Assembly: GCA_039191605.1 (NCBI GenBank)
Contig: JBCCXL010000001.1
Coordinates: forward strand, 496,001-560,000
Origin: JBCCXL01 sp039191605
GTDB lineage: Bacteria > Acidobacteriota > Thermoanaerobaculia > Multivoradales > JAHZIX01
DNA length: 64,000 bases
Direction of reading: 5' to 3'
The notes under the pieces were generated by a model. The model made no database searches. It was not told where the DNA came from and saw only the letters and a list, made by a program, of their open reading frames with translations. Both the position numbers and the translations under genes were made by a program. The number at the start of each line of letters is the position of its first letter. Positions within the stretch are counted from its first letter, which is position 1. Positions 36,428-45,760 of the stretch are shown in pieces.

Positions 36428-38248
36428 TTATCCCTTCGCGCCTTCGGCCAGAGCCTTCTGGGCTCGGATCTTCCGGTAGACCTCTTGCTGAACGATGCTC
36501 ACGATATTGCTGGTCAACCAGTAGAGCACCAATCCGGCGGGGAACTGTAGGAACACAAACAGGAAGATGAAGGGCATGATCAAGAACAGCCTACGCTGCA
36601 TCGGGTCGACACCCATGGGCATCCGAAGCTGCTGCACAAATTGGGACGCGAACATCACCAAAGGCAGCGCGTAATAAGGATCCATCACCGACAGATCGGT
36701 AATCCACCCGAGCCAAGGCGCCTGCCTCAGCTCGATCGCCCCCTTCAACAATTCGTAGAAGGCGAAAAACACTGGAATCTGCACCAGCATTGGAAGACAG
36801 CCCATGGCAGGGTTGACGCCGGCCTGCTTGTAGACCGCCATGATTTCCTGCTGCATCTGCTGTTGGGCCTCCATATTGGGCCGGCCCTGCTTGTCCTTGA
36901 GCTTCTTTCGGTATTTCGCCCGGATCCCTTTGATCTTCGGATTCAGCTCCTGCATCTTCTGGCCCGAAGCCATCGCCTGATGGGTCAACGGAAGTAACAG
37001 GAGGCGGATCAAAAGCGTCGTGATGACGATCGCCCATCCATAATTCGCCACAACGTTGCGGTGTACCCAATTCAGCGCGATCTGCAGCGGCCTCGCCAGG
37101 AATCCAAAGAATCCGTAATCGACCGCGCTCTCCAGGCCCAAAGGCAGCTCTTTCAGCTCATCGTAGACCTTCGCGCCCCAGTAGTTCTCGGCGCCCAAGG
37201 CCGGACCGTCGCTCCATGCGACCAGCAGCAGCTCCCGAATCATCTCTGCTTGATCTTCCTCAAGATCGGAGTCCTTCGGGAAGGGAATCGCCTCGGTGAT
37301 CTGTACCTTCTCAGCCTCCTCGTCGCCACGCCCGATGAGATAGGGCTCGAAGGTCAGCAGCTCGACACCGGCCCCCGGGATCAGCGCCTTCAGGAAGTAT
37401 TGGTCATCTAGCGCCGCCCAGGCGACCTGCCGACCCAAGATCTCTTCGACTTCCCTCGTCTTTCGGGCGTCGACTCGCTCGGTTTCGCCTTTTGCCCGAT
37501 AGGTGCCTCCACGCCAGAACTGAGGCTGCTCAATCCGCTCCCAGGTAGGATTCTCCACCCCTGGGCCCAAAACAACGCCCCACTCTTCTCCGCTGCGACC
37601 GACACCCTGGTATTCAACCTCTACCGAGAAGAAGCCGGTTTCCGGAAAAACGAATCGTTTCGTCGCCCGTCCCTCTTCTCCTTGATAGCGGAAGACGACC
37701 GCCTCTCCACCGTCTACCGACTCCCGCTCCAGCTGAAAGAAGGCATCGTTGACTGCAACGGCCCGGCCATCTTCATCCACGATGGCAAAGGCATGGACAC
37801 CACCGCTTCGCTCGCGGATCAAGTCGAGTGGATTACCCTCTCCATCCTTGTATCCCTTGAGCTCGAAGGAACGGATCTGCCCGCCTCGAGAGCTGAGCTC
37901 GACCCGAGCAGTGCTGGTCTCGATCACGACCTGCTCTTCTCGCTCACCGGCAATACGAGCGATCGTCTCTTCCACAGCGTTCAGCTGCGCGCTGGAGTAC
38001 TCCGGATCCTCACCACCAGCCTGCTGACGATCCAGAGCCTGCGACGATCCTGAAGTATCTGCCGCAACCTCATCCCCGGCATTGGCGTTACTGCCAGCTT
38101 CCTCGGAAACTACCGCTGTGGGCGAAGCCCCGGGCTCAGGGCCACTAGGCCTCGGAGCGAAGAGATAGCTCCAGACCATGATCGCGCCTAGCGACAAGAT
38201 ACATGCGAGCAAAAACCGACGATTGTCCACGTGATCAGCACCTTCCAA
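36428..38248 (-). CDS. yidC: Membrane protein insertase YidC
   Basis: A 606-residue proteobacterial-type YidC: an N-terminal membrane helix (about 8-28), a large periplasmic domain (about 50-370) and five TM segments with FFGFLARPLQIALNWVH, ANYGWAIVITTLLIRLLLLPL and GCLPMLVQIPVFFAFYELL. It inserts inner-membrane proteins alone or with SecYEG. Order yidD-yidC-jag is classical. Confidence 0.96.
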   Translation of the reverse strand: MEGADHVDNRRFLLACILSLGAIMVWSYLFAPRPSGPEPGASPTAVVSEEAGSNANAGDEVAADTSGSSQALDRQQAGGEDPEYSSAQLNAVEETIARIAGEREEQVVIETSTARVELSSRGGQIRSFELKGYKDGEGNPLDLIRERSGGVHAFAIVDEDGRAVAVNDAFFQLERESVDGGEAVVFRYQGEEGRATKRFVFPETGFFSVEVEYQGVGRSGEEWGVVLGPGVENPTWERIEQPQFWRGGTYRAKGETERVDARKTREVEEILGRQVAWAALDDQYFLKALIPGAGVELLTFEPYLIGRGDEEAEKVQITEAIPFPKDSDLEEDQAEMIRELLLVAWSDGPALGAENYWGAKVYDELKELPLGLESAVDYGFFGFLARPLQIALNWVHRNVVANYGWAIVITTLLIRLLLLPLTHQAMASGQKMQELNPKIKGIRAKYRKKLKDKQGRPNMEAQQQMQQEIMAVYKQAGVNPAMGCLPMLVQIPVFFAFYELLKGAIELRQAPWLGWITDLSVMDPYYALPLVMFASQFVQQLRMPMGVDPMQRRLFLIMPFIFLFVFLQFPAGLVLYWLTSNIVSIVQQEVYRKIRAQKALAEGAKG

Positions 38249-38323
38249 GATACGTTTTCATGATTCCACTCCGACGCCATCCATCAGCTTCCGTCCCACC
38301 GCCCCTGAGCTCATTCCACCCAC

Positions 38324-38686
38324 TCATCGACCTCCTCTGTGCGTGAGCTCATTGCAGCACCGCGGAAGATCGACACCGCCCGCGTACCACGGTTGACAGC
38401 GCCAGATTCTCGCAACGCTGAGCCAACCACCCATCAGCAAACCTCGCTCACGAATCGCCAGCGCCGCATATTCAGAGCAGGTTGGGGTAAAGCGACAAGC
38501 CCGGGGCAGCAGAGGAGAGATCCAGCGCTTATAAGCCTTGAGCATCCACAGGGCTGCCTTGGCCATCCGCAGAGAGGCTTGTGCAGCCCACCGCCGCTGC
38601 CTGTTGGCGAAGCGACTGAGCTCGGGTTCCTCGGCAGTCAACTCTTGGTGTTCACCGAGCTCGGCTTGTTCCGCCTCTACTTTCAT
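38324..38686 (-). CDS. yidD: Membrane insertion efficiency factor YidD
   Basis: A 120-residue protein; the conserved core (about 45-115) has KRWISPLLPRACRFTPTCSEYAALA and RIWRCQPWYAGGVDLP, with the Cys residues typical of the family. It carries an extra 40-residue N-terminus. Start overlaps the rnpA stop (ATGA). It helps YidC. Confidence 0.92.
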   Translation of the reverse strand: MKVEAEQAELGEHQELTAEEPELSRFANRQRRWAAQASLRMAKAALWMLKAYKRWISPLLPRACRFTPTCSEYAALAIRERGLLMGGWLSVARIWRCQPWYAGGVDLPRCCNELTHRGGR

Positions 38687-39066
38687 CGCCTCTGCGACCT
38701 ACGCCGCGGCGCCTTTCCCTCGCCCCTACCCGCTCTCTTGAGCAGCGTCGTCATCTCGACCGCCAGCTGATCGAAGCTCGCTTCACCAGCACCCGGCTTT
38801 AAGTGCACCACGATGTCGCGATTTCCTAAGGTGCCTCGCTCCGGCAACCGCCGGAAGACCTCCCTGACCCGCCGCTTCAGCTTCTGACGGACGACCGCTT
38901 TGCCAACTTTCCGGCTCGCGGTGATCCCCAACCTCGCGCCACCATCCTGTTTCTTGGACACGTGGAGAGTGGAGAAACGCCCAAAAAGACGCACCCCTTC
39001 TCTATAGGCGCGAAGATAGTCCTCTCGCCTCCGTACCCGATGAGCAGGCTGGAAGCTCTCTGCCAT
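38683..39066 (-). CDS. rnpA: Ribonuclease P protein component
   Basis: About 127 residues from ATG 39066; an upstream start at 39126 would add 20 residues without support. The fold region LRLGITASRK-like and GKAVVRQKLKRRVREVFRRL is visible. The usual RNR signature (xxRNRxKR) is changed to RQKLKR, so the Asn is Gln. It supports tRNA 5' processing by RNase P RNA. Confidence 0.9.
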   Translation of the reverse strand: MAESFQPAHRVRRREDYLRAYREGVRLFGRFSTLHVSKKQDGGARLGITASRKVGKAVVRQKLKRRVREVFRRLPERGTLGNRDIVVHLKPGAGEASFDQLAVEMTTLLKRAGRGEGKAPRRRSQRR

Positions 39067-39212
39067 GAGGCTTTGGGGAACTCCTCCATCACGGCGATGC
39101 CGCGATCCTCCACCCTTCTCAACCATGGAGTTCCGCAGGCTAGCGGAAATCTACCCATTGGCGAGCAGTTTTTCCCGATCTAAGCCCCGGAGACAATCCC
39201 CAAGTGCGTGCC

Positions 39213-39347
39213 TTACGCGCTGAGGCGTTTCCGACCCTTCGCCCGTCTGCGGCGAAGGACAGCGCGACCGTTCGCGGTCTTCATGCGAGACCGAAAACCA
39301 TGCTTCTTCTTGCGGCGGCGATTATTCGGCTGAAAAGTGCGCTTCAC
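39213..39347 (-). CDS. rpmH: 50S ribosomal protein L34
   Basis: A 44-residue protein with the standard L34 sequence: KRTFQPNNRRRKKKHGFRSR, then MKTANGRAVLRRRRAKGRKR and LSA. GTG start with GGAAG seven nucleotides upstream. Too short for the usual ORF cut-off but certain. First gene of the rpmH-rnpA-yidD-yidC-jag operon. Confidence 0.97.
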   Translation of the reverse strand: MKRTFQPNNRRRKKKHGFRSRMKTANGRAVLRRRRAKGRKRLSA

Positions 39348-39626
39348 GATGATCTTCCTTTTCTCTGCCGACAACAGCCGGCCGATTCGCAGCGATCATG
39401 TTCCGATCCGTTCGAGCTCTCCGCGATCGATCTCCTCACTCCGCGTGTCGAAGGTCTTCTCGCTAGCTCCTACTCCCCGAGACCCAATCTTCATCGGTAA
39501 GAGCGCCAGACAGCGCCCTACCGCCCCGGGGGGGATCGAAACCTTGGTGTTTCGAACTGAATCTGTAGATGCTCTGCGCTACCAGCACACCCCTAGTAAC
39601 CTAGCGGCTTACGAGCGCAGTCCGTA
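39348..39626. other. Long 5' leader of the rpmH operon
   Basis: About 270 nt between the promoter candidate and rpmH. A 7-bp perfect inverted repeat TCGAAAC/GTTTCGA with a 6-nt loop lies near 39537-39556 and a GC-rich patch next to it. A tRNA-like look was tested and rejected. It could be a regulatory leader. Confidence 0.4.
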
Positions 39627-39656
39627 AATGTAACCGAGCCGAGCGACGATCGTCAA
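39627..39656 (-). promoter_or_regulatory. Candidate rpmH operon promoter
   Basis: On the minus strand TTGACG (39656-39651), 18-bp spacer, TACATT (39632-39627). Four or five of six bases fit each consensus hexamer. Confidence 0.55.
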
Positions 39657-39719
39657 CTCCTGAGCAGCCTCACCCTGCCTGCGGCTCGCTCTGCAGCCCT
39701 TCGCTCCTTCGATTCAGTC

Positions 39720-39810
<91 letters not shown>

Positions 39811-39917
39811 GAAATCTCTAATGCCCTCAAGCCGCTATCGCCCGTCGCTCCGAAGTCGACTGATCGAGATCAGACTCTCTATCTCCCCGGGGGGGCGTTC
39901 AGCGGGACACAAGTCAA

Positions 39918-40008
<91 letters not shown>

Positions 40009-40150
40009 AAAATTCTTCATCACTCCCTTACTGTGCTCACGTTGCTGCGCATCTCATCTTTATGGGAGTCAGCAGTACATGTGTAGGGCCTCCTACACCG
40101 CATCCAGAGAAGAGTTCTCGGGGCCGACTCATCGACACAGGCTTTTCACC

Positions 40151-40654
40151 TTACTTACTGCTACGCAGCTGCTGGAAGAAGCTGCGAAGCAAATCCGCGC
40201 TGGCCTCGCTCCGGACACCTCGGCGCACTTCCATGCGATGGTTGAGCCTCGCTTCTTGCACCAGATTGCCTAGGGAGCCACAGAAACCAGCTTTTGGATC
40301 CGCCGCGCCATAGATGAGTCGCTGGATTCGAGCGTTGACCAACGCTCCAGCACACATCGCACATGGCTCCAGAGTGACGTAGAGATCGCAGCCTTCAAGC
40401 CTCCAGGAACCGAGCCTCTGCGCTGCTTGTCGCAGCGCCAAGATCTCCGCGTGGGCGACCGGATCTTGGTCTTCTTCGCGACGGTTACCGGCCCAAGAAA
40501 CGGCCTCGCCGTCTTTGACCACCACCGCTCCGACCGGCACTTCGCCTCGTTGAGCTGCCTCGTGGGCCACGCGAAGAGCGAAGTCCATCCACTCTTCGTC
40601 AACCCGATCTTGCGCAGCTAACTCGTCGTCGTCGCTATCCTTGTTCCCAATCAT
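40151..40654 (-). CDS. tadA: tRNA-specific adenosine deaminase TadA
   Basis: About 167 residues from ATG 40654 (a longer start at 40723 is possible). Zinc and catalytic motifs are PVAHAEILAL (His-Ala-Glu) and TLEPCAMCAGAL (Pro-Cys-x-x-Cys). It makes inosine at position 34 of tRNA-Arg(ACG). It lies upstream of the tRNA-Ser genes on the same strand. Confidence 0.92.
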   Translation of the reverse strand: MIGNKDSDDDELAAQDRVDEEWMDFALRVAHEAAQRGEVPVGAVVVKDGEAVSWAGNRREEDQDPVAHAEILALRQAAQRLGSWRLEGCDLYVTLEPCAMCAGALVNARIQRLIYGAADPKAGFCGSLGNLVQEARLNHRMEVRRGVRSEASADLLRSFFQQLRSSK

Positions 40655-40913
40655 GCCTTGGTCCCAGTCATGGACTGGAATTCCTGAACTCTTCGGGAGT
40701 TTTCCGGTGGCGTCCCGCAACATTCATAGAGCAGGGTTGGGGGGTCACAGGGCCCGCCGGCAGGTCGAGGAGCATACCCCATCTTTCTCCTCCCGGGCAA
40801 TTCCCGTCCTTGCCTCGAGAAGGTCGATCCTTCTACCGAGGCCCTCCCCCCTGAACGAACCCGGTGCACTTTACAAGCCTCGCCCGACCTCGTAACATTT
40901 TCCTTCTCGCAGT

Positions 40914-41034
40914 GTTCGACGAAGGGTTCGGGTCCTGTGCATCGGCGACCTCCGAACCTCGTCAGGCCCGGAAGGGAGCAGCGATAAGGTGGACTCATCG
41001 AGTGCCGCAGATCGCCGGAACCCTTCGTCGAAGA
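40914..41034 (+). ncRNA. ffs: Signal recognition particle RNA (4.5S/small type)
   Basis: GTTCGACGAAGGGTTC at 40914-40929 pairs with GAACCCTTCGTCGAA at 41018-41032. The apical signature TCAGGCCCGGAAGGGAGCAG (GGAA tetraloop and conserved internal loop) is present. It lies just before dnaX, as often seen. Confidence 0.95.
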
Positions 41035-41103
41035 CTGCAACCTCGCGGCATCTGTTCCTCGAACGCATTGAGTGATATCCAGACCGCTTGACCTCATCAG
41101 CTC

Positions 41104-43365
41104 ATGGCGTACCAGGTTCTCGCTCGTAAGAGTCGCCCACAGGATTTCTCCCACCTCATCGGGCAGGAACCCATCGTCACCGCTCTCCGCAATGCGCTGC
41201 AGGAGGGTCGTGTCGCCCAGGCCTATCTCTTCTCCGGCATTCGAGGTGTTGGCAAGACCAGCGCCGCCCGAGTTCTCGCCAAGGCGCTGAACTGCCAGCG
41301 GGGCCCTGCAGCAGATCCCTGCAACGACTGCGATATCTGCAGCGAGATCACCACCGGAGCCGACCTCGACGTACTCGAGATCGACGCGGCGACCTACTCT
41401 AAAGTCGAGCAGGTCCGAGAGCTCACCGAGAGCCTGCGCTACGCTCCTACCCATGGTCGCTATAAGGTCGTGATCCTCGATGAGGTTCACCGCCTTTCCC
41501 GCCAGGCATTCGATGCTCTGCTGAAAATCATCGAAGAGCCTCCTCCTCACCTGGTCTTTATCTTTGCCACGACCGAAATCGACCAGGTTCCGGCAACGAT
41601 CCTCTCGCGCTGTCAGGAATTCACCTTTCGCCGGGTCCCGGTCACCATTCTTGCCGACCACCTGGCAACGCTCTGCGAGCAGGAGAGCATCGACGCCAGC
41701 CCCAATGTCCTGCGTCTCATCGCTCGCGCGGGAGAAGGTAGCGTCAGAGATTCCGTCGCCCTTCTCGATCAGTTGGCGACCTTCGGCTCCGGCGCGATTC
41801 GTGATGAGGACGCAAGCCGGCTTCTCGGTGGCCTCGACGCTGCTCTCTTTCACAATACTCTCGCCGCCATCCTCGGCGGCGACTCCCCCCGCGTGATCAC
41901 CATCGTCCGGGAGCTCGAATCCTCCGGCCGCGATCCTCGACAGGCCCATTCCCAATTCCTCAACTACTGCCGAGACGCCCTCCATCTGCGAATTGGTGCG
42001 GACCCCGCAGATCTCGATCTCTCAGAGGATGAGCGCGGCCAGCTACTCTCCTTAGTTGAGACCGTACCCTACGAAGACATTCTTCGACTACAGCACCAAC
42101 TGCTGACCAGCGAGACCTCGATCCGTCACAGCGATTCAGGAATGCTCGCTCTGGAAATCGCCTGGCTTCGGGCCGCCGAGCTGCCCAAGCTGGCAGCCGT
42201 CGAGCATCTTCTTGCCGGGCTCAGACCTCCTTCTGCTCCCGCCAACCCTGCACCCATAAGTGGAATGCCTTCCGGTGGTGCGCCCCCGAGTGGAGCACAT
42301 TCAGGCGGCCAATCTCCGAGCAGCCGGTCTTCGGGCTCCCGGTCTTCGAGCCCCCAGTCTTCGAGCCCCCTGTCTTCGAGCGAAAGACCCTCCGGAACTG
42401 CGCTCCTTGGCAAGGCAGAGCTCCCTAGCGATATAGCGCCCGCGGCCGGCCCTCAGACTGCACCTCCCCAAAACCAGCAAAACAAGAGCGGCAAACCCCA
42501 ACCTGCTGAAGCGGCTCCAGCTTCCTTATCGACTAACCCCGAAGCGCCGCCCAAAGAGAGGACTTCCACCCGTGGAAAATCCCCGGAGAATTCTTCCGAC
42601 GCTCCGCAGAAGCCTCCTTGGGAGCCAGCACCCCGAGGCGAGGCGCAAATCACCGATAGCGAAGATCCCGCCGGCGCGCGGACTTCTAGTCTTCAGCCGG
42701 CCGGCCCTCCCTTAGCCGATGCCCGACCCTCGAGGCCAATGTCCCCCGAGCCGACCTCTCCAGGGTCGATGCCCCCCGACCTGCCGGAGCCCCCTCCGCT
42801 CGATGACTCCGACCTTCACTTTGCCGCCGGTCCCCAGGCAGATTGGAACGAGCCTGGGCCAACTCCATCGCCGGCTCCAATCCCCGCTTCCGAGGAGAGC
42901 CTCCCCACCTCGAGTGCGAGTCCGAGCAAGTCACCTCGAAGCGTCCCAGCGTCAACCCGCAGCGCCGCGGTTTCTGCGGCTGGTTCTGCGGTCGAGATAG
43001 ATAAGCTCCTCGCCTACGTCTCGAGCCTCAATACTCCTCTCGGAGTTCGCCTCGATGGCGCCCTCGCTCTACGTTTTGAGAACTCGGTGCTCACCATCGT
43101 TCACCCCGCCGATGACCGTGACCTGCCCAAAGCCCTACAGCGAACCAGAAATACCCAGCTTCTCGACCAGGCGGTGGTGAAAATCTGGGGCCCCGAGGCC
43201 ACCTGGGCCCTGCTACCGGATGCTGATGCCTCCATCGAGGAAGGCGATTCTCTCGATTCACTGGCGGCGACTGCTTCCGAGGAAGATCCAGCGATCCTTC
43301 ACCCCCAGGTTCAAACTCTCCTCGATATCTTTGGAGGCCAGGCGAAGTCCGCCGATTCACCCTAA
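41104..43365 (+). CDS. dnaX: DNA polymerase III clamp-loader subunits gamma/tau
   Basis: A 753-residue protein. Residues 1-370 are the AAA+ clamp loader: SGIRGVGKTSAARVLAK (Walker A), a zinc site with Cys in ADPCNDCDIC, VVILDEVHRLS (Walker B) and ATTEIDQVPATILSRC (SRC). Then 230 residues of Pro/Ser/Glu/Ala-rich linker, then a folded C-terminus (about 640-753). No A-run slippery site for programmed frameshifting is seen, so a separate gamma may not be made. First of a dnaX-ybaB-recR run. Confidence 0.95.
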   Translation: MAYQVLARKSRPQDFSHLIGQEPIVTALRNALQEGRVAQAYLFSGIRGVGKTSAARVLAKALNCQRGPAADPCNDCDICSEITTGADLDVLEIDAATYSKVEQVRELTESLRYAPTHGRYKVVILDEVHRLSRQAFDALLKIIEEPPPHLVFIFATTEIDQVPATILSRCQEFTFRRVPVTILADHLATLCEQESIDASPNVLRLIARAGEGSVRDSVALLDQLATFGSGAIRDEDASRLLGGLDAALFHNTLAAILGGDSPRVITIVRELESSGRDPRQAHSQFLNYCRDALHLRIGADPADLDLSEDERGQLLSLVETVPYEDILRLQHQLLTSETSIRHSDSGMLALEIAWLRAAELPKLAAVEHLLAGLRPPSAPANPAPISGMPSGGAPPSGAHSGGQSPSSRSSGSRSSSPQSSSPLSSSERPSGTALLGKAELPSDIAPAAGPQTAPPQNQQNKSGKPQPAEAAPASLSTNPEAPPKERTSTRGKSPENSSDAPQKPPWEPAPRGEAQITDSEDPAGARTSSLQPAGPPLADARPSRPMSPEPTSPGSMPPDLPEPPPLDDSDLHFAAGPQADWNEPGPTPSPAPIPASEESLPTSSASPSKSPRSVPASTRSAAVSAAGSAVEIDKLLAYVSSLNTPLGVRLDGALALRFENSVLTIVHPADDRDLPKALQRTRNTQLLDQAVVKIWGPEATWALLPDADASIEEGDSLDSLAATASEEDPAILHPQVQTLLDIFGGQAKSADSP

Positions 43366-43480
43366 GGCAACGCTCCCACTGGTAAGCGGACATCTCACTA
43401 CCTCCCCCCTGCACTGCTATCCCCTCTGCTCCTATCCCTTCTACTGGCCTAACCCTCTGCCTCCCACGAGGATCTCGTAT

Positions 43481-43774
43481 ATGAATATTCGTCAGCTGAT
43501 GAAACAAGCCCAGCAAATGCAGGAGAAAATGCAGCAAGAGCTGGACGAAATGGTCGTCGACGTCAGCGTTGGCGGCGGTATGGTGACCATTCAGATGACC
43601 GGCAAGAAGAACGTTCTCAACGTCAAGATCGACCCGGAAGTCATCGACCCCGAAGATCCCGCCCTGCTGGAAGATCTGCTGCGCGCCGGTTTCAACGAGG
43701 CCTCCCGCCGAGTCGATGAGGCCCTGCAGGGCAAGCTGGGTACGATGGCCGCCGGTCTGCCGGGAATCTTCTGA
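43481..43774 (+). CDS. ybaB: YbaB/EbfC nucleoid-associated protein
   Basis: A 97-residue protein: NIRQLMKQAQQMQEKMQQEL then a beta region with VDVSVGGGMVTIQMTG and VKIDPEVIDPEDPALLEDLL. The start is ATG 43481, with GAGG seven or more bases upstream; longer frames are shadows. It forms a DNA-binding dimer and is commonly encoded next to dnaX and recR. Confidence 0.95.
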   Translation: MNIRQLMKQAQQMQEKMQQELDEMVVDVSVGGGMVTIQMTGKKNVLNVKIDPEVIDPEDPALLEDLLRAGFNEASRRVDEALQGKLGTMAAGLPGIF

Positions 43775-43820
43775 GACTCAGTAATTTTCCAAGACGAGAG
43801 CGACTTCAGATACTGAATCC

Positions 43821-44426
43821 ATGCTGGTATCCCGCGATCCAAGTAGCGACCCTCTAGCTCGCCTCGTCGCCGAGTTTTCGCGCCTGCCCGGCATTGGACC
43901 CAAATCAGCGACCCGCCTCGCCCATCACCTGCTCACGGTTTCCCGCAGCGACGCCCAGGATCTCGCCCAGGCGATTCTCGACATCAAGGATCGTCTCCAC
44001 CACTGCTCCCGCTGCAACTCCATTACCGAGGTGGATCCCTGCGATTACTGCACCGACCCAGAGCGAGATGATCGCCTTCTCTGCGTAGTCGAGCAGCCCT
44101 TCAATCTTCGACCGATCGACCGGACCGGCGAATTCCGAGGCCGCTATCACGTGCTCCTCGGCGCCCTCTCGCCCCAGCGCGGGATCGGCCCCGACGATCT
44201 CGCCATCGCCTCTCTCCTCGAGCGTTTGGAGGGAGTTGAGGAGGTCATCCTCGCCACCAACCCAGATGTCGAGGGCGAAGCGACAGCTCTTTACCTCGCC
44301 CGCCTTTTGCGTCCCCGAGGGGTGAGAACCACTCGCCTCGCCTTTGGCATACCGGTCGGCGGGGATATCGACCATACCGACGAAGTCACCCTCGCCCGAT
44401 CCTTGGTCGGCCGCCGCGAGTTGTGA
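43821..44426 (+). CDS. recR: Recombination mediator RecR
   Basis: A 201-residue protein: HhH (FSRLPGIGPKSATRLAHHLL), a four-Cys zinc finger (HHCSRCNSI, PCDYCTDPE) and a Toprim domain with LLCVVEQPFNLRPIDRTGEF and ATNPDVEGEATALYLARLL. With RecF and RecO it loads RecA at gaps. Its stop overlaps the next GTG (GTGA). Confidence 0.96.
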   Translation: MLVSRDPSSDPLARLVAEFSRLPGIGPKSATRLAHHLLTVSRSDAQDLAQAILDIKDRLHHCSRCNSITEVDPCDYCTDPERDDRLLCVVEQPFNLRPIDRTGEFRGRYHVLLGALSPQRGIGPDDLAIASLLERLEGVEEVILATNPDVEGEATALYLARLLRPRGVRTTRLAFGIPVGGDIDHTDEVTLARSLVGRREL

Positions 44427-45760
44427 GCCCTCTACCGGACTCAGAGGGTTCTGCTGATTCTCCATCCGCCGGGGATGAGCTTCCGCTGATTCTCCACCCG
44501 CCCCCCGGCCCGGTCTCTCTCTCCCTGGCCGAGTCCATGCGCCGCTACGAGGCGCCGGCCATCAACACCCTCTACTACGACCAGCCGTCGCTGGTCTGGG
44601 ATCGAGCCCTGGGCTCGAATGTCTGGGATGTAGACGGGAATCGCTACGTGGATCTCACCGCCGGCTTTGGCGTCGCTGCCATCGGCCACCGCCATCCGCA
44701 GGTCGTCGCGGCGCTGACGGCTCAGAGCCAAGAATTGATTCATGGCCTGGGAGACGTTCATTCTCACCCACAACGTATTGAGCTAGCTCGGCGTCTCGCG
44801 GATTTAGCGCCGATAGAGAACGCCGCCGTCTACTTTTCCATCTCCGGTTCCGACGCCGTCGAAATCGCTCTCAAGACCGCGGTTCTGGCTACCGGGCGAG
44901 CTCATGTTCTCGCCTTTTCACCGGCATACCACGGCCTCACCCTCGGCGCCCTCGCCGCTACATCCCGGCCACGCTTCCAGGCTCCCTTTCAGCCTCATCT
45001 TCACTCCCTCGTCCACCGCCTCCCCTTCGGCTGCCCACCGGCGGAAATCGAGCGGCTTCTTGCAGCCCACCCCATCGCTTGCGTGCTGGTGGAACCCATC
45101 GTCGGCAGGGAAGGGGTTCTTCTGCCTCCTCCCGGTTGGTTGACGACTCTCGCCGACCTCAGCCGCCGCGCCGGCGCCCTCTTCATCGTCGATGAGGTCT
45201 TCACCGGCTTCGGCCGAACCGGCTCTTGGTTCGCCGTCGATCACGAAGAGCTTCGCCCGGACCTGCTCTGCTGCGGAAAGGCTCTCGGTGGAGGGCTACC
45301 GATCGCCGCCGTTGTCGGTAACCGCGGCCATCTCCAGGCGTGGCCCGACGACGGTGAAGCGATCCATACGGCGACCTTCGTCGCCAACCCCTTGGCCTGC
45401 GCCGCCTCCATCGCCGCCCTCGATATCTTGCAGGAGCAGCAGCTTCCTCAGCGTGCCGCAGCTTTAGGAACGATCATCGCCGAACGCCTTCTGCCCTGGG
45501 CCGAAGATTCAACAGCCTTCCCGGGTCTGACCCAGGTGAGAGGCCGCGGCCTTCTCTGGGGACTAGAAGTAGACCACCCTTCTCGAGCCGCCGCCTGGGC
45601 TCAGGCCGCCATGAAGCTCGGCCTTCTGCTCTTGGCCGGAGGGGCTGAAGGTCGGGTTCTACAAATCGCGCCGCCGCTGGTGATCCGCTCCGCCCAACTC
45701 CATGATGCCCTGGATAGGCTCGCGCGAGCCTATCCTCGATCCCTTAAGACCTCAGCGTGA
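44423..45760 (+). CDS. Class III PLP aminotransferase
   Basis: A 445-residue enzyme with the class III pattern: VWDVDGNRYVDLTAGFGVAA, the phosphate-binding YFSISGSDAVEIALKTA, the FIVDEVFTGFGRTG region and LLCCGKALGGGLPIAAVVG, which carries the PLP Lys. It is close to GABA/acetylornithine-type enzymes. The substrate is unclear. GTG start overlaps recR and its own stop overlaps the glycosyltransferase GTG, so all three are translationally coupled. A succinate-semialdehyde dehydrogenase is encoded elsewhere in the window. Confidence 0.85.
   Translation: MSPLPDSEGSADSPSAGDELPLILHPPPGPVSLSLAESMRRYEAPAINTLYYDQPSLVWDRALGSNVWDVDGNRYVDLTAGFGVAAIGHRHPQVVAALTAQSQELIHGLGDVHSHPQRIELARRLADLAPIENAAVYFSISGSDAVEIALKTAVLATGRAHVLAFSPAYHGLTLGALAATSRPRFQAPFQPHLHSLVHRLPFGCPPAEIERLLAAHPIACVLVEPIVGREGVLLPPPGWLTTLADLSRRAGALFIVDEVFTGFGRTGSWFAVDHEELRPDLLCCGKALGGGLPIAAVVGNRGHLQAWPDDGEAIHTATFVANPLACAASIAALDILQEQQLPQRAAALGTIIAERLLPWAEDSTAFPGLTQVRGRGLLWGLEVDHPSRAAAWAQAAMKLGLLLLAGGAEGRVLQIAPPLVIRSAQLHDALDRLARAYPRSLKTSA

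Noticed and set aside
39520..39600. tRNA-like pattern upstream of rpmH (GGTTTCGATCC and GCTGGTAGCGCAGAGC on the minus strand)
   Set aside because: The anticodon stem does not form and acceptor arms do not pair, so it is not called a tRNA.
42300..42400. Programmed frameshift in dnaX
   Set aside because: No A-rich slippery heptamer or downstream stop in the -1 frame that would make a gamma form was noticed.
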